From contig JAFDZC010000013.1 in the NCBI GenBank assembly GCA_018267095.1, positions 62,001 to 126,000 on the forward strand: a stretch of 64,000 nt of DNA, written 5' to 3'. This document shows positions 30,391 through 39,966 of the stretch, piece after piece. Source of the stretch: Bacteroidota bacterium (lineage in GTDB: Bacteria > Bacteroidota > Bacteroidia > Flavobacteriales > Flavobacteriaceae). The position numbers and the translations under genes are program-made. Below the pieces are notes generated by a model. The model did no database searches. It worked only from the letters and a program-made list of their open reading frames with translations, and had not been told where the DNA came from. Position 1 is the stretch's first letter, and the number at the start of each line of letters is the position of its first letter.

Positions 30391-31577
30391 AAGAGTATAT
30401 CCGTGTTGGAACAGAATATTTCAAGGAAGTATTATGTCCTCTAATGAGTGGCGATAATATGAAATCATTGATAAAATGGAATAAAGCCACCATTATTGAT
30501 GATTTTGGGAAAGACAGTTTGAAAGTTATAAAAAAATATGAAACTTTCTGCACGTTTCCGTCACACATTAATTATCAAAGAGAGATTAATAATTTTTACA
30601 ATAAGTATGAACCTCTTTCTTATTGTGTGAGTGAAAAAGGAGATTGGGAAAATATAAAACTCTTTCTGCAACATCTTTTTGGTAAGCAGTATGAATTAGG
30701 GTTAGATTATTTAACAATTCTTTGGAAGCACCCAAGTCAAATCTTGCCAATATTGTGTTTAGTAAGTGTAGAACGAAACACAGGTAAAAGTACCTTTCTA
30801 AAACTCTTAAAACTGATCTTTGAGGGTAATATGACAATCAATAAGAACGAGGACTTTAGAAGCCGTTTTAATTCCGATTGGGCGGGAAAATTGATTGTAG
30901 CTGTTGATGAAGTATTATTAGACAAAAAAGAAGATAGCGAACGCATAAAAAACCTTTCAACATCTAATCATTACAAACTAGAGGGTAAAGGAGTTGACAA
31001 GGCTGAAATTGAGTTTTTCGGCAAGTTTATTCTATGTTCAAATAATGAAGAAAACTTTATTAAGATTGACGATTTAGAAATTCGATACTGGGTAATTAAA
31101 GTCAATCCTTTTGTAAAAGAAAATCCGGACTTATTAGAGCAAATGAGAAAAGAAATTTCATCATTCGCATATCATTTAAGTCATAGAAAAATTGTAACCC
31201 AAAGAACGACCCGAATGTGGTTTACCAAAGAACAGATTTACACCAAAGCATTAGATGTTTTAGTTCGTGGAAACAGAACTTCTATTGAAAAGGAAATAGA
31301 AGAATTTTTAATTGACCAGTTCTCCACTCTTGAATTGGATGAGTTGTATTATACTACTAAAGATTTGCACGAACAATTAAACCAAGCCAATATTAGAGTA
31401 GGAAAAAATTATGTATCTAAAATAATTACAGAGAATTTTAAACTTGAACCTAAAAATAGTAGCTACAATTTTTACTGTTTGGATTTATCTACAATGAATA
31501 GCGGGAAATGGAGTGTTTATACTGAAAATCGAAAAGGGAGATTCTATACTTTCAAGAAAGAAGAGTTTATTAAATAA
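30387..31577 (+). CDS. Primase-helicase family ATPase (DUF5906-like), element replication protein
   Basis: This 396-aa protein has a P-loop ATPase of the SF3-like kind: Walker A in SVERNTGKSTFLKLL (about residues 126-140), Walker B in KLIVAVDEVLL, and a sensor-like NEDFRSRFNSDWAGK between them. The following FILCSNNEENFIKI..RYWVIKVNP resembles DUF5906 primase-helicases of phages and satellites. There is no primase domain in front, so it is a helicase half alone. The C-terminal third is probably winged-helix. A repeat-rich AT stretch follows and could be its origin. Confidence 0.85.
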   Translation: MKEYIRVGTEYFKEVLCPLMSGDNMKSLIKWNKATIIDDFGKDSLKVIKKYETFCTFPSHINYQREINNFYNKYEPLSYCVSEKGDWENIKLFLQHLFGKQYELGLDYLTILWKHPSQILPILCLVSVERNTGKSTFLKLLKLIFEGNMTINKNEDFRSRFNSDWAGKLIVAVDEVLLDKKEDSERIKNLSTSNHYKLEGKGVDKAEIEFFGKFILCSNNEENFIKIDDLEIRYWVIKVNPFVKENPDLLEQMRKEISSFAYHLSHRKIVTQRTTRMWFTKEQIYTKALDVLVRGNRTSIEKEIEEFLIDQFSTLELDELYYTTKDLHEQLNQANIRVGKNYVSKIITENFKLEPKNSSYNFYCLDLSTMNSGKWSVYTENRKGRFYTFKKEEFIK

Positions 31578-31584
31578 TGTTGAT

Positions 31585-31782
31585 TTGTTGACAAACAAGA
31601 AAAAAGTAAATAAAAACAATACGTTACAAGTCAACCTAGCATCAACAAACTGTCAACAAAATACATTTCGTGTTATTCAATAATTTTTTTGTTGACAGCG
31701 TGTTGACAATTTGTTGAAGTCATAAACCTAATAAATAGAAGACTTTACAGCATAATTTCAACAAATCAACAAAAATCAACAA
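31585..31782. repeat. Cluster of TTGTTGA / TCAACAA repeats, candidate origin
   Basis: In about 200 AT-rich bases the heptamer TTGTTGA or its complement appears at 31585, 31642, 31653, 31689, 31711, 31758, 31766 and 31776, with a near match at 31701. It lies straight after the helicase gene and holds no gene. Such clusters are typical of iteron origins or repressor sites. Confidence 0.5.
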
Positions 31783-31851
31783 CTCTTTCGCTTTTATTTT
31801 AGTGTGAGGTAACAGGTTTATAAAACGACAACATTGTTTAGTATCAAAACC

Positions 31852-31975
31852 ATTGCAATGCTATTGCAATTACTCTATAAATAATTGCAATAGCATTGCA
31901 ATACTTCGTAATTCCTTTAAAAACAGAGCGTAATAGTATTAACCAATCATTGCAATGGTATTGCAATGATTGGTT
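31852..31975. repeat. ATTGCAAT array 1 (three pairs, 11-bp spacing)
   Basis: The 8-bp palindrome ATTGCAAT occurs in pairs at 31852/31863, 31884/31895 and 31949/31960. Each pair is 11 bp apart; pairs begin 32 and 65 bp apart, close to whole helical turns. The third pair sits in a perfect inverted repeat with 16-bp arms (31941-31956 and 31960-31975). Confidence 0.8.
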
Positions 31976-32005
31976 ATTCAGCAATTCTAAAACTGTTTTT
32001 TGCTT
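31976..32005 (-). pseudogene. Possible decayed 3' end of an integrase gene
   Basis: Read on the - strand this stretch resembles the last codons of the island integrase (KSVMRIAK and stop at 51892-51915). TTATT-AGCAATTCT matches at 14 of 15 bases, then AACTG follows in both, with one base missing here. It also sits beside an ATTGCAAT array, as the real integrase end does. The match is short, so chance is not ruled out. Confidence 0.35.
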
Positions 32006-32007
32006 TA

Positions 32008-34032
32008 CTAAAACTTCATTCTTTGTATTCTGACCGCATTTAAAATAGCCAACAATGCTACTCCAACATCTGCAAAAACGGCTTCCCACATTGTTGCTAA
32101 ACCACCTGCGCCAAGAACCAAAACAACTGCTTTGACTGTAAACGCTAAACCTATATTTTGCCAAACAATTTGTTTTGTCTTTTTACCAATATTGATAGCG
32201 GTAAAGATTTTATAAGGTTGGTCGTTTTGAATTACAATGTCGGCTGTTTCAATTGTTGCATCACTTCCTAAACCACCCATTGCAATTCCTGCATCGGCGA
32301 GGGCAACAACAGGCGCATCATTTACACCATCGCCAACAAAGGCTATTTTTAGGTTTTGTGATTTCAGTTCTTGTACTTTTTCTACTTTGTTTTCAGGCAA
32401 TAAATCGCCGTGTGCTAAATCTATATTTAATTCTTTTGCTACGGCATTCACTACAGCTTGCTTATCGCCCGAAAGCATTACTGTCTTCACATTTATTTTG
32501 TGTAAACTTTCAATAGCTTGTTTTGCATCTTCTTTGATTTCATCAGCAATTAGAAAATATCCTGCATACTTTTGATTGATGGCAATAACAATAATTGTAA
32601 ATGGTGTACTATCAATTTCTACATCATAACTGATATTGAATTTTTTCATCAGCTTAACATTTCCTGCCAGTACTTCTTTTCCGTCCACTTTCCCTTTTAG
32701 TCCGTGTCCTGCAATTTCTTCAACATCGTTAACAGATGTGCCTTTTTCACTCCCTTTTGCGTGTTCTATTATGGCTGTTCCGACTGGGTGTGTTGATTTT
32801 GTTTCAAGTGATGCAACCAATTTTACTAAATCGGCTTCTGAAACATCAATGGCTACAACTTTTTGAACTTTAAAAACACCTTTCGTAAGCGTTCCTGTTT
32901 TATCCATAACAACAACTTGAATAGATGCCATTATATCGAGAAAACTTGAACCTTTGAATAATATTCCGTTTTTACTTGCTGCTCCAATTCCTCCAAAATA
33001 GCCCAAAGGAATACTGATAACTAAAGCACAAGGACAAGAAATAACCAAGAATACCAATGCTCTGTATAACCAATCTCTAAACACATAATTATCAACAAAA
33101 AGCATCGGTAACACACAAATTGCAATTGCTAAAAACACTACAATTGGTGTATAGATTTTGGCAAATTTTCTAATAAACAATTCTGTTGGTGCTTTTTTGG
33201 CTGTAGCTTCCTGCACCATTTCGAGGATTTTTGAAAGTTTACTATCGGTGTAAGCAGTAGTAACTTCAACTTGAACAACGGTGTTTAGGTTTATCATTCC
33301 TGCCAAAACGGTTTCTCCTTTTAGCTTACTATCGGGTTTGCTTTCTCCTGTTAATGCGGCGGTATTAAACGTTGCGTTGTCTGAAAGTAATTTTCCGTCT
33401 AACGCTAATTTTTCTCCAGGTTTTAATTGAATGATTTCGCCAATGGTAATATCAGAAGCTGTTTTGGAAATTGCAATATTATTTCTTAAAACGGTTGCTT
33501 CATTTGGTCGCTGGTCTAACAATAATTTGATATTAGATTTTGCTCTTTGAACTGCTAACGTTTGAAATATTTCTCCAATGGCATAAAACAGCATTACGGC
33601 AACTCCTTCGGGAAATTGACCTATCGAAAATGCTCCAATTGTAGCGATGCACATTAACAGAAATTCTGAAAATATTTCTCCTTTACGGATACTTTCAACA
33701 GCTTCTTTTAAAACAGGAAACCCAACAGGAATATAAGCCACAATATACCAACCAATTCTTACCCAACCTGTAAACCAAGTTTGAGTAAAATAGTTATCAA
33801 AAACAATTGCAATGAGTAACAAAACAAAGCTTATAATTGCAGGGGTAAACATTTGCAATGTGGTTTGGTCTCCGTCTGAATAGTCGTGGTCGTGTCCGTC
33901 TTCTTCTGAATGTTTATACTCTTTGTGAGTAGTACAACAACCGCTATCTTTATCTGTCTTCATATTTATTTTCTCTTCGAGTGTGCAACAAAGCTGTTTG
34001 CCGTTTGCATCGTATTTGTGATGGTGTGTCAT
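32008..34032 (-). CDS. zntA: Zn/Cd/Pb-exporting P1B-2-type ATPase (ZntA-like)
   Basis: This 674-aa pump has the membrane CPC motif (SCPCALVISIP, about residue 332), phosphorylation site DKTGTLTKG (about 376), STHPVGTAI and GDGVNDAPVVAL. The last membrane helices carry the Lys in FTVKAVV and Asp in FADVGVA, the signature of Zn/Cd/Pb exporters. Instead of an HMA domain the N-terminus has a His/Cys-rich tail (MTHHHKYDANGKQLCC, GCCTTHKEYKHSEEDGHDHD). The MerP-like gene lies 3 bases upstream and could deliver metal. It is the last gene of the cargo. Confidence 0.92.
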   Translation of the reverse strand: MTHHHKYDANGKQLCCTLEEKINMKTDKDSGCCTTHKEYKHSEEDGHDHDYSDGDQTTLQMFTPAIISFVLLLIAIVFDNYFTQTWFTGWVRIGWYIVAYIPVGFPVLKEAVESIRKGEIFSEFLLMCIATIGAFSIGQFPEGVAVMLFYAIGEIFQTLAVQRAKSNIKLLLDQRPNEATVLRNNIAISKTASDITIGEIIQLKPGEKLALDGKLLSDNATFNTAALTGESKPDSKLKGETVLAGMINLNTVVQVEVTTAYTDSKLSKILEMVQEATAKKAPTELFIRKFAKIYTPIVVFLAIAICVLPMLFVDNYVFRDWLYRALVFLVISCPCALVISIPLGYFGGIGAASKNGILFKGSSFLDIMASIQVVVMDKTGTLTKGVFKVQKVVAIDVSEADLVKLVASLETKSTHPVGTAIIEHAKGSEKGTSVNDVEEIAGHGLKGKVDGKEVLAGNVKLMKKFNISYDVEIDSTPFTIIVIAINQKYAGYFLIADEIKEDAKQAIESLHKINVKTVMLSGDKQAVVNAVAKELNIDLAHGDLLPENKVEKVQELKSQNLKIAFVGDGVNDAPVVALADAGIAMGGLGSDATIETADIVIQNDQPYKIFTAINIGKKTKQIVWQNIGLAFTVKAVVLVLGAGGLATMWEAVFADVGVALLAILNAVRIQRMKF

Positions 34033-34035
34033 TTT

Positions 34036-34389
34036 TTATGCTTTACAACATCCATCTAAATTTTCATAAGCTGTTGGGTCTGCCTTAATTTCGTCTGCAT
34101 CATAACCCAATTTAGAAATAGCCACTTTTATAGCTTGTAAATCTGTTTTCTTTGAATTGTAATAGATTGTAAAAGTCATTGCTTTATCATCAAGCTCATA
34201 CATTTTTACACCTTTAATTTTAAGCATTTCCGTTTTAAATTTTAATCCACAGCTTCCACATTCCTTACAATGGTCACAGTTTAAAACTGTTTTAATTACA
34301 GCTTTTTGATTAGTCTTTTGTGCTGTTGCTATGTTAGAAATAAAAAATACTGCGATTATGAATAACATTGATTTTAATACATTTTTCAT
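34036..34389 (-). CDS. Secreted HMA/MerP-like metal-binding protein
   Basis: This 117-aa protein has a signal peptide (ending NIATAQ) and an HMA-like fold in which the usual CxxC is expanded to four cysteines, C-x2-C-x2-C-x2-C (NCDHCKECGSCGLKF). The end is DGCCKA. The central MYELDDKAMTFTIYYNSKKTD..AISKLGYDAD follows the HMA strand-helix pattern. Likely a periplasmic carrier or buffer for Zn/Cd/Cu in front of the ATPase; the partner is inferred from the 3-base gap. Confidence 0.85.
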   Translation of the reverse strand: MKNVLKSMLFIIAVFFISNIATAQKTNQKAVIKTVLNCDHCKECGSCGLKFKTEMLKIKGVKMYELDDKAMTFTIYYNSKKTDLQAIKVAISKLGYDADEIKADPTAYENLDGCCKA

Positions 34390-34422
34390 TTTGATTATTT
34401 TTAAGTTGTTATTGATTTTTAT

Positions 34423-35577
34423 TTATTCTTCTTCCCCGCTTCCTTTTGTCAATTCTGACAGTAAATAATACGCTCCCTTGATTACCACTTTGGCATCGGG
34501 GGCAACTTTGTCTATTGCTTTTACTTCGGTGTAGCCCATATCAGTTGCTCCAGTAGTAATTTTAATTTGCTGAAATGTATTTTTGGCTGTTTCAATAAAT
34601 ATAAAATGTTCTTCTCCGTTATTTACAATAGCTTCCGTTGGCAATGCAATGGCGTTAGCATTGTTTATTTTTACTCTTGCTTCTACATACATACCCGGTA
34701 AAACGGTTTCTGTAATCTCGTTTATTTTGGCGTGAACTATTACCGCTTGTTCGTTAGGTTCAAACGCTTTATTGATAGCATAAATAGTAGCAGGATGCGT
34801 GTGTGCAATATCATTGGCATCGCTGAATGTTATTTGCTGTCCAATCTTTATTTTGTGAATGTCTTTTTCAAAAACTTTCAAATCTAAATGTAAAAAACGA
34901 TTATCAATGATTTCAAAAAGTAAGGCGTTAGGCTCGGCATATTTTCCCATACTCAAATTGATGTGTTGAATGTAACCACTTATCGGAGCAGTAATGGCTA
35001 TGCTTGAAGCAATGTTTTTTGAAGAAAGATTAGTAACGTTGATACCCAATTGCATCAATTTAGATTTAAACGTTTCTCTTTTGGCTTGGGCAATCTGCAA
35101 TTCACGTTGTGCCTGTTGATAGGTTTTACCTGCATTGATGTTATCATCCCTTAATTCCTTTTGGCGTTGGTATTCTTTTTCCAAATAAGAGAGATTGGCA
35201 TTGTTCTCTAAATAATCCTGTTGCAATTGTAAAACTTCAGTATTTACAATAGTTGCTAATGTTTTCCCTGATTTAACAAATTCGCCCTCTTGAACGTAGA
35301 TGTTTTTTACAATTCCGCCACTCAAAATACTCACTTGTGCTTGGTATTGTGGAGGCAAAGAAAGCTTACCATTTATTTTTAAGGAAGACGTTAGATTTTT
35401 GTTTTCAAAACTACCTAACTCTAATCCGATAGCCTTGATTTGGGCATCTGTAAAGTGAACAATGCTTTGGCTTTTCGATTCAGTTATACCTTCTTCTTTT
35501 TTAGCTTCTTCTGAACTGTTCTTGCACGAGCTAAAAGTAAGTATAGCAATAAGTGCGATGATTATATTGTGTTTCAT
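34423..35577 (-). CDS. CzcB/CusB-type periplasmic adaptor lipoprotein of a metal RND pump
   Basis: This 384-aa membrane-fusion protein has lipobox FSSC (Cys about 18). Visible parts are the lipoyl-like half ILSGGIVKNIYVQEGEFVKSG, a hairpin of long helices (about 115-190, LQQDYLENNANLSYLEKEYQRQ), the returning lipoyl half IAITAPISGYIQHINLSMGKY and the beta-barrel domain. It links the pump gene (35589) to the outer-membrane part. It stands 11 bases after that gene in the operon. Confidence 0.92.
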   Translation of the reverse strand: MKHNIIIALIAILTFSSCKNSSEEAKKEEGITESKSQSIVHFTDAQIKAIGLELGSFENKNLTSSLKINGKLSLPPQYQAQVSILSGGIVKNIYVQEGEFVKSGKTLATIVNTEVLQLQQDYLENNANLSYLEKEYQRQKELRDDNINAGKTYQQAQRELQIAQAKRETFKSKLMQLGINVTNLSSKNIASSIAITAPISGYIQHINLSMGKYAEPNALLFEIIDNRFLHLDLKVFEKDIHKIKIGQQITFSDANDIAHTHPATIYAINKAFEPNEQAVIVHAKINEITETVLPGMYVEARVKINNANAIALPTEAIVNNGEEHFIFIETAKNTFQQIKITTGATDMGYTEVKAIDKVAPDAKVVIKGAYYLLSELTKGSGEEE

Positions 35578-35588
35578 TGTGATGAATT

Positions 35589-38500
35589 TTATTTGTTTAT
35601 TAAATACTGAATATTGATAACCGTTTGATTGTAATTATTCAATACCGTTATATAATCTGTTTTTATTTTATTGGCATCTTTTAGGTTTTGAGCATACTCA
35701 ATATAACCGATGTCGCCCGATTTGTATAATCTTTGTGCAGAAGTTATAATACTTTCTGCCATCGGCAAACCTTCTGCTTTGTAGTAATTAAGCTGTTCCA
35801 AATACTGTTTTTGCTGTTCAAATTGTTGCAAATAAATTGTTTCTAATTCCTGTTGGGATTTTTCCAATTCCTTTTTTGCAATTTGAGTTTCGATTTCTGC
35901 CGCTTGGCTTCGTGCCTTTATACCGTTTCTGAACAAAGGAATATTGATGCCAACACTTCCGTAATAGAATGGTTTTTCTTTGTCTAAACTTTGTCCGTTA
36001 AAGCCCAAATTAAAAGAGGGAATTGCTTTTGCTTTTTCTGCTTTCACGCTTAACTCTTTGGCAATAATTTGTTGTTGCAAATACTTTAAAATTGGATGGT
36101 CTTTCACTAATGTGCTATCGGTTAAACTGATTTCGGGCAAAGCTTCATACTTTGATGGTGCTGTATAATTTTCATTGCTTTTTGTCCATTTTTGAAGTTC
36201 AGCTAAATAATATACAACCTGTGTATTGGCTTGTGCTAATTGATTTTTCAATTCTTTGCGTTGTAATGAAGCACTGATTTTCTCCAATCTATTGCTTTCT
36301 CCAACTTGAAATTTTTTATCGGCATACTTTTCATAATCGGCAAAAACTTTATCGGTTTCAACCAGTAAATTGTATTGTTGCCAACTGTAAAGCCAATTGT
36401 AATAAGCATTTGAAACGTTTTTAATCAATTCGTTTTTGGTAACTTCTTCAAACGATTTGGCTACGGTTACATTTTGATTTAACAGTTTTCTATCTGCCTT
36501 ATTAGTTATTCTGAAACCTTGAGCTACACCAACATTGTAATCAAAAAGCTTGCTGTTCATTTGCCCCAAATTACTATTGATATTAAAAGGATCTAAAACA
36601 GTAGCGGTTTTGATTAATGTTTGCTGTTGTTTGGTTTGCAAAGATGCCTGTTGAATAGCAGGGTAGTTTTTTATAGCTAACTGCAAAGCATCATTTAATT
36701 GTAATGGGTTGGTTTGTGCCTTTGCCGTATAGGATAAACTACTCGTTAGTAACAAAGCAATAACAGTAATTACAGGGTTTACCTTTTTAGGTTTTTTGGG
36801 TGTCATAACTAAATAATATAAAACAGGTAAAACAAATAAAGTCAATAATGTAGAAGTCAATAAACCACCTATTACAACCGTTGCCAAAGGTTTTTGCACT
36901 TCTGCACCTGCACTGGTTGACAAAGCCATTGGTAAAAACCCTAATGAGGCTACCGTTGCCGTTGCTAAAATGGGTCTTAACCTTGCAGCACTTCCTTTGT
37001 AAATGCGTTGTAATAAATCATCTTCTCCCTCGTCTTTCAGATTATTGTAATAACTGATTAATACAATACCGTTGAGTACTGCTACTCCGAATAATGCAAT
37101 AAATCCAACTCCTGCCGAAATACTAAAATTCATTCCACGAACCCATAAAGCCAATATACCGCCAATAGCCGCTAATGGAATAGCCGAAAAAATAATGGTT
37201 GCTTCTTTGATTGATTTGAATGTAATAAACAGTAAGAAGAAAATCAGCAATAATGCCACAGGAACAGCCAATTGCAAACGCCCTTTTGCTTCCTGTAAAT
37301 TTTGAAACTGACCGCCATAAGTAATGAAATAGCCTTCGGGTAGTTTTAGTTTAGCATCCAACTTTTTTTGAATGTCTAAAACCACGCTTTCCACATCACG
37401 CCCTCTAACGTTGGCTTCAATCACAATTCTACGCTGTGCATCTTCACGGCTTATTTGCGATGGCGATGTTTTAAAAGTTACTTCTGCTACTTCATTTAAA
37501 GGTATTTGATTACCGTTTGGAGTAGGAATCAATAGACTTTTAAGTGCATCAATATCTGTATTCTCATTTTTTGGAATACGAACCACTAAATCAAACTTTC
37601 TTTCTCCCTCATAAACAACTCCAGTAGTTCCTCCTGCATAAGCTGTATTTATAATTCGGTTCACATTGGCTATATTTAAACCATATTGCGCAATCTTATT
37701 TCGATTATAACTAACTACTAAATTGGGCATTCCCGTTACTTGCTCCACTTTAATATCGACTAAACCATCAATTGATTTTAAAAGTGGGACTGCTTTATTA
37801 GCTTCCGAAAAAAGACGGTCTAAATTGTCTCCAAATATTTTTATGGCAATGTCTGATTTCACTCCTGCAATCAACTCATTAAAACGCATTTGAATAGGTT
37901 GTTCAAAAGACAAATTACATCCCGGAATAACACTCAATTTTTCATTCATCTTTTCTGCCAATTCTTCCTTATCACTTGCAGTAGTCCAATCATTTTTGTC
38001 TTTTAAAACCATAATTACATCGGCACTTTCAATCGGCATTGGGTCAGTTGGGATTTCACTTGTTCCAATTTTGCTTACTGTTTCTTTTACTTCGGGAAAA
38101 GTGAGAGCTAGTTTTTCAAGTTGATTTGCAACCTCAATGCTTTGCGGTAAACTACTGCCTTGACGAATGGTATAATTCATTGCAAAATCTCCTTCGTCTA
38201 ATTCGGGAATAAATTCGCCACCTAAAGAATTGAAAATAAATAACGATACAATGAATAGAAATATAGCACTTCCAACTACCATTAATCTTCTTTCTAAAGC
38301 TTTTACTAGAATCGGTTGATACCAGTTGTTTAGTTTATTCATGAACCTATCGGTGAAATTAGGTTTGTCGTGTATTTTTTTACTTAAAAATAGACTACTA
38401 GCCCACGGCACATAAGTAAGAGAGAGTATTAATGCTCCTAAAATGGCAAAACTTACCGTTTGCGCCATTGGCATAAACATTTTACCCTCAACACCACTTA

Positions 38501-39893
38501 AAACAAATAACGGAATGTAAACTATTAAGATTATAATTTGCCCAAAAATGGCACTACTCATAATTTTAGAAGAGTTACTGATTACTTCCTTATCCATTTG
38601 ATTTTGGGACAGCCTATTGTTTTTATAATGCTTGGAAAAAATGTGCAATGTGGCTTCGACAATAATTACAGCTCCATCCACTATAAGCCCAAAATCTAAA
38701 GCTCCCATACTCATTAGATTGGCACTCAATCCAAACATATTCATAATGATTATGGCAAATAACATCGCTAAGGGAATTACCGAAGCTACTATTAGCCCAG
38801 CACGTAAACTTCCTAAAAACAGCACCAAAACAAGAATTACAATTAGTGCTCCTTCCAATAAATTTGTACTAACTGTGTGAACTGTTCGGTCAATTAACTT
38901 TGTTCTGTCAACAAAAACATCAATTTTCACCCCTTGAGGCAATGATTTTCCGATTGATTTTATTTTATCTTTTACTCTTTCAATAACCCGCACAGCGTTT
39001 TCACCTTTTTGCATCAAGACAACACCTCCGACAGTTTCTCCGCTACCGTTTCTTGTCATTGCACCATAGCGAGGTGCTGAACCAAATTTTACTTCCGCAA
39101 TATCTTTTATCAGTATAGGAACACCAGTATTGTTTTTTACCACAATATTATTGATGTCCTCCAAGTTTTTAATTAATCCTTCTCCTCGTATAAAGTAGAT
39201 ATTCGGACCTTTATCGATGTAACTTCCGCCTGTATTTTCGTTGTTGTTTTGCAGCGCATCAAAAACATCTATTAGTGTTAGATTATTGGCAGCTAATCGC
39301 TCTGGTTTTACCGAAACTTCATATTGCTTGAGTTTACCACCAAAGCTACTCACATCGACCACGCCAACAGTTCCTAATAACTGACGGCGAACAATCCAAT
39401 CTTGGATAGTTCTTAATTCGGATAGATTGTATTTCTTTTCATAGCCTTTTTGTGGCACTAAGACATATTGAAAAATTTCTCCAAGCCCTGTGGTTGGTGG
39501 CAATAATTCGGGAGAGCCGTATTGTTTGGGTATGTTTTCTGTGGCTGTTTTTATTTTCTCGTCAACACGCTGACGAGCGATATTTACAGGCACGTTATCC
39601 TTGAAGACAATTGTTATTACCGATAATCCCGAACGGCTTGTACTTCGCAATTCTACCATTTCCTGCAATGATTTGAATTCCGTTTCTAATGGATAGGTAA
39701 TAAATTGTTCTACTTCTTGAGTAGCTAAATTTGGGGAGTTTGTAATTACTTGAACTTGATTATTGGTTACATCGGGTAGCGCATCTACGCTCAATTGTGT
39801 AAATGAGTAGATTCCAAACGAAACAAAAATAGCAAGCAAAACCCCTGTAATCAGTTTGTTGTTTACTGAAAAGTTTATGATTTTATTTATCAT
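35589..39893 (-). CDS. CzcA/CusA metal RND pump fused to a TolC-type outer-membrane channel
   Basis: This 1434-aa protein joins two parts. Residues 1 to about 1035 are an HME-RND pump: LPDVTNNQVQVITNSPNLA, the proton-relay segment DFGLIVDGAVIIVEATLH in TM4, GGEFIPELDEGDFAM and FNELIAGVKSDIAIKIFG. About 1038-1058 is a signal-peptide-like stretch (VITVIALLLTSSLSYTAKAQ). The rest (about 1060-1434) is a TolC-family factor with QLNDALQLAIKNYPAIQQ and long coiled-coil helices. With the adaptor encoded next it would form a whole envelope-spanning pump. Fusions of this kind occur in Bacteroidota. The metal cannot be read with certainty. Confidence 0.93.
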   Translation of the reverse strand: MINKIINFSVNNKLITGVLLAIFVSFGIYSFTQLSVDALPDVTNNQVQVITNSPNLATQEVEQFITYPLETEFKSLQEMVELRSTSRSGLSVITIVFKDNVPVNIARQRVDEKIKTATENIPKQYGSPELLPPTTGLGEIFQYVLVPQKGYEKKYNLSELRTIQDWIVRRQLLGTVGVVDVSSFGGKLKQYEVSVKPERLAANNLTLIDVFDALQNNNENTGGSYIDKGPNIYFIRGEGLIKNLEDINNIVVKNNTGVPILIKDIAEVKFGSAPRYGAMTRNGSGETVGGVVLMQKGENAVRVIERVKDKIKSIGKSLPQGVKIDVFVDRTKLIDRTVHTVSTNLLEGALIVILVLVLFLGSLRAGLIVASVIPLAMLFAIIIMNMFGLSANLMSMGALDFGLIVDGAVIIVEATLHIFSKHYKNNRLSQNQMDKEVISNSSKIMSSAIFGQIIILIVYIPLFVLSGVEGKMFMPMAQTVSFAILGALILSLTYVPWASSLFLSKKIHDKPNFTDRFMNKLNNWYQPILVKALERRLMVVGSAIFLFIVSLFIFNSLGGEFIPELDEGDFAMNYTIRQGSSLPQSIEVANQLEKLALTFPEVKETVSKIGTSEIPTDPMPIESADVIMVLKDKNDWTTASDKEELAEKMNEKLSVIPGCNLSFEQPIQMRFNELIAGVKSDIAIKIFGDNLDRLFSEANKAVPLLKSIDGLVDIKVEQVTGMPNLVVSYNRNKIAQYGLNIANVNRIINTAYAGGTTGVVYEGERKFDLVVRIPKNENTDIDALKSLLIPTPNGNQIPLNEVAEVTFKTSPSQISREDAQRRIVIEANVRGRDVESVVLDIQKKLDAKLKLPEGYFITYGGQFQNLQEAKGRLQLAVPVALLLIFFLLFITFKSIKEATIIFSAIPLAAIGGILALWVRGMNFSISAGVGFIALFGVAVLNGIVLISYYNNLKDEGEDDLLQRIYKGSAARLRPILATATVASLGFLPMALSTSAGAEVQKPLATVVIGGLLTSTLLTLFVLPVLYYLVMTPKKPKKVNPVITVIALLLTSSLSYTAKAQTNPLQLNDALQLAIKNYPAIQQASLQTKQQQTLIKTATVLDPFNINSNLGQMNSKLFDYNVGVAQGFRITNKADRKLLNQNVTVAKSFEEVTKNELIKNVSNAYYNWLYSWQQYNLLVETDKVFADYEKYADKKFQVGESNRLEKISASLQRKELKNQLAQANTQVVYYLAELQKWTKSNENYTAPSKYEALPEISLTDSTLVKDHPILKYLQQQIIAKELSVKAEKAKAIPSFNLGFNGQSLDKEKPFYYGSVGINIPLFRNGIKARSQAAEIETQIAKKELEKSQQELETIYLQQFEQQKQYLEQLNYYKAEGLPMAESIITSAQRLYKSGDIGYIEYAQNLKDANKIKTDYITVLNNYNQTVINIQYLINK

Positions 39894-39966
39894 TGTTATA
39901 GTATAATGAATGAGTAATTAGGCACGGATGCCCATTAAATACTGTGGAAAGCCCACAACTCTTTAA

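Noticed and set aside
31852-31975. CRISPR-like repeats in the ATTGCAAT arrays
   Set aside because: Units are 8 bp with 3-bp gaps, without unique spacers of 25-40 bp and without cas genes.
31844-32164. A - strand open frame across array 1 and the end of zntA
   Set aside because: It overlaps the ATPase in another frame and runs through repeats; only the short integrase-like stretch is of interest.
32237-32866. + strand frames inside zntA
   Set aside because: Antisense shadows of the ATPase core; low-complexity Ser/Phe/Cys translation.
35589-39893. Frameshift or assembly fusion of czcA and a tolC gene
   Set aside because: The frame is continuous, both parts are complete, and such fusions are known in Bacteroidota.
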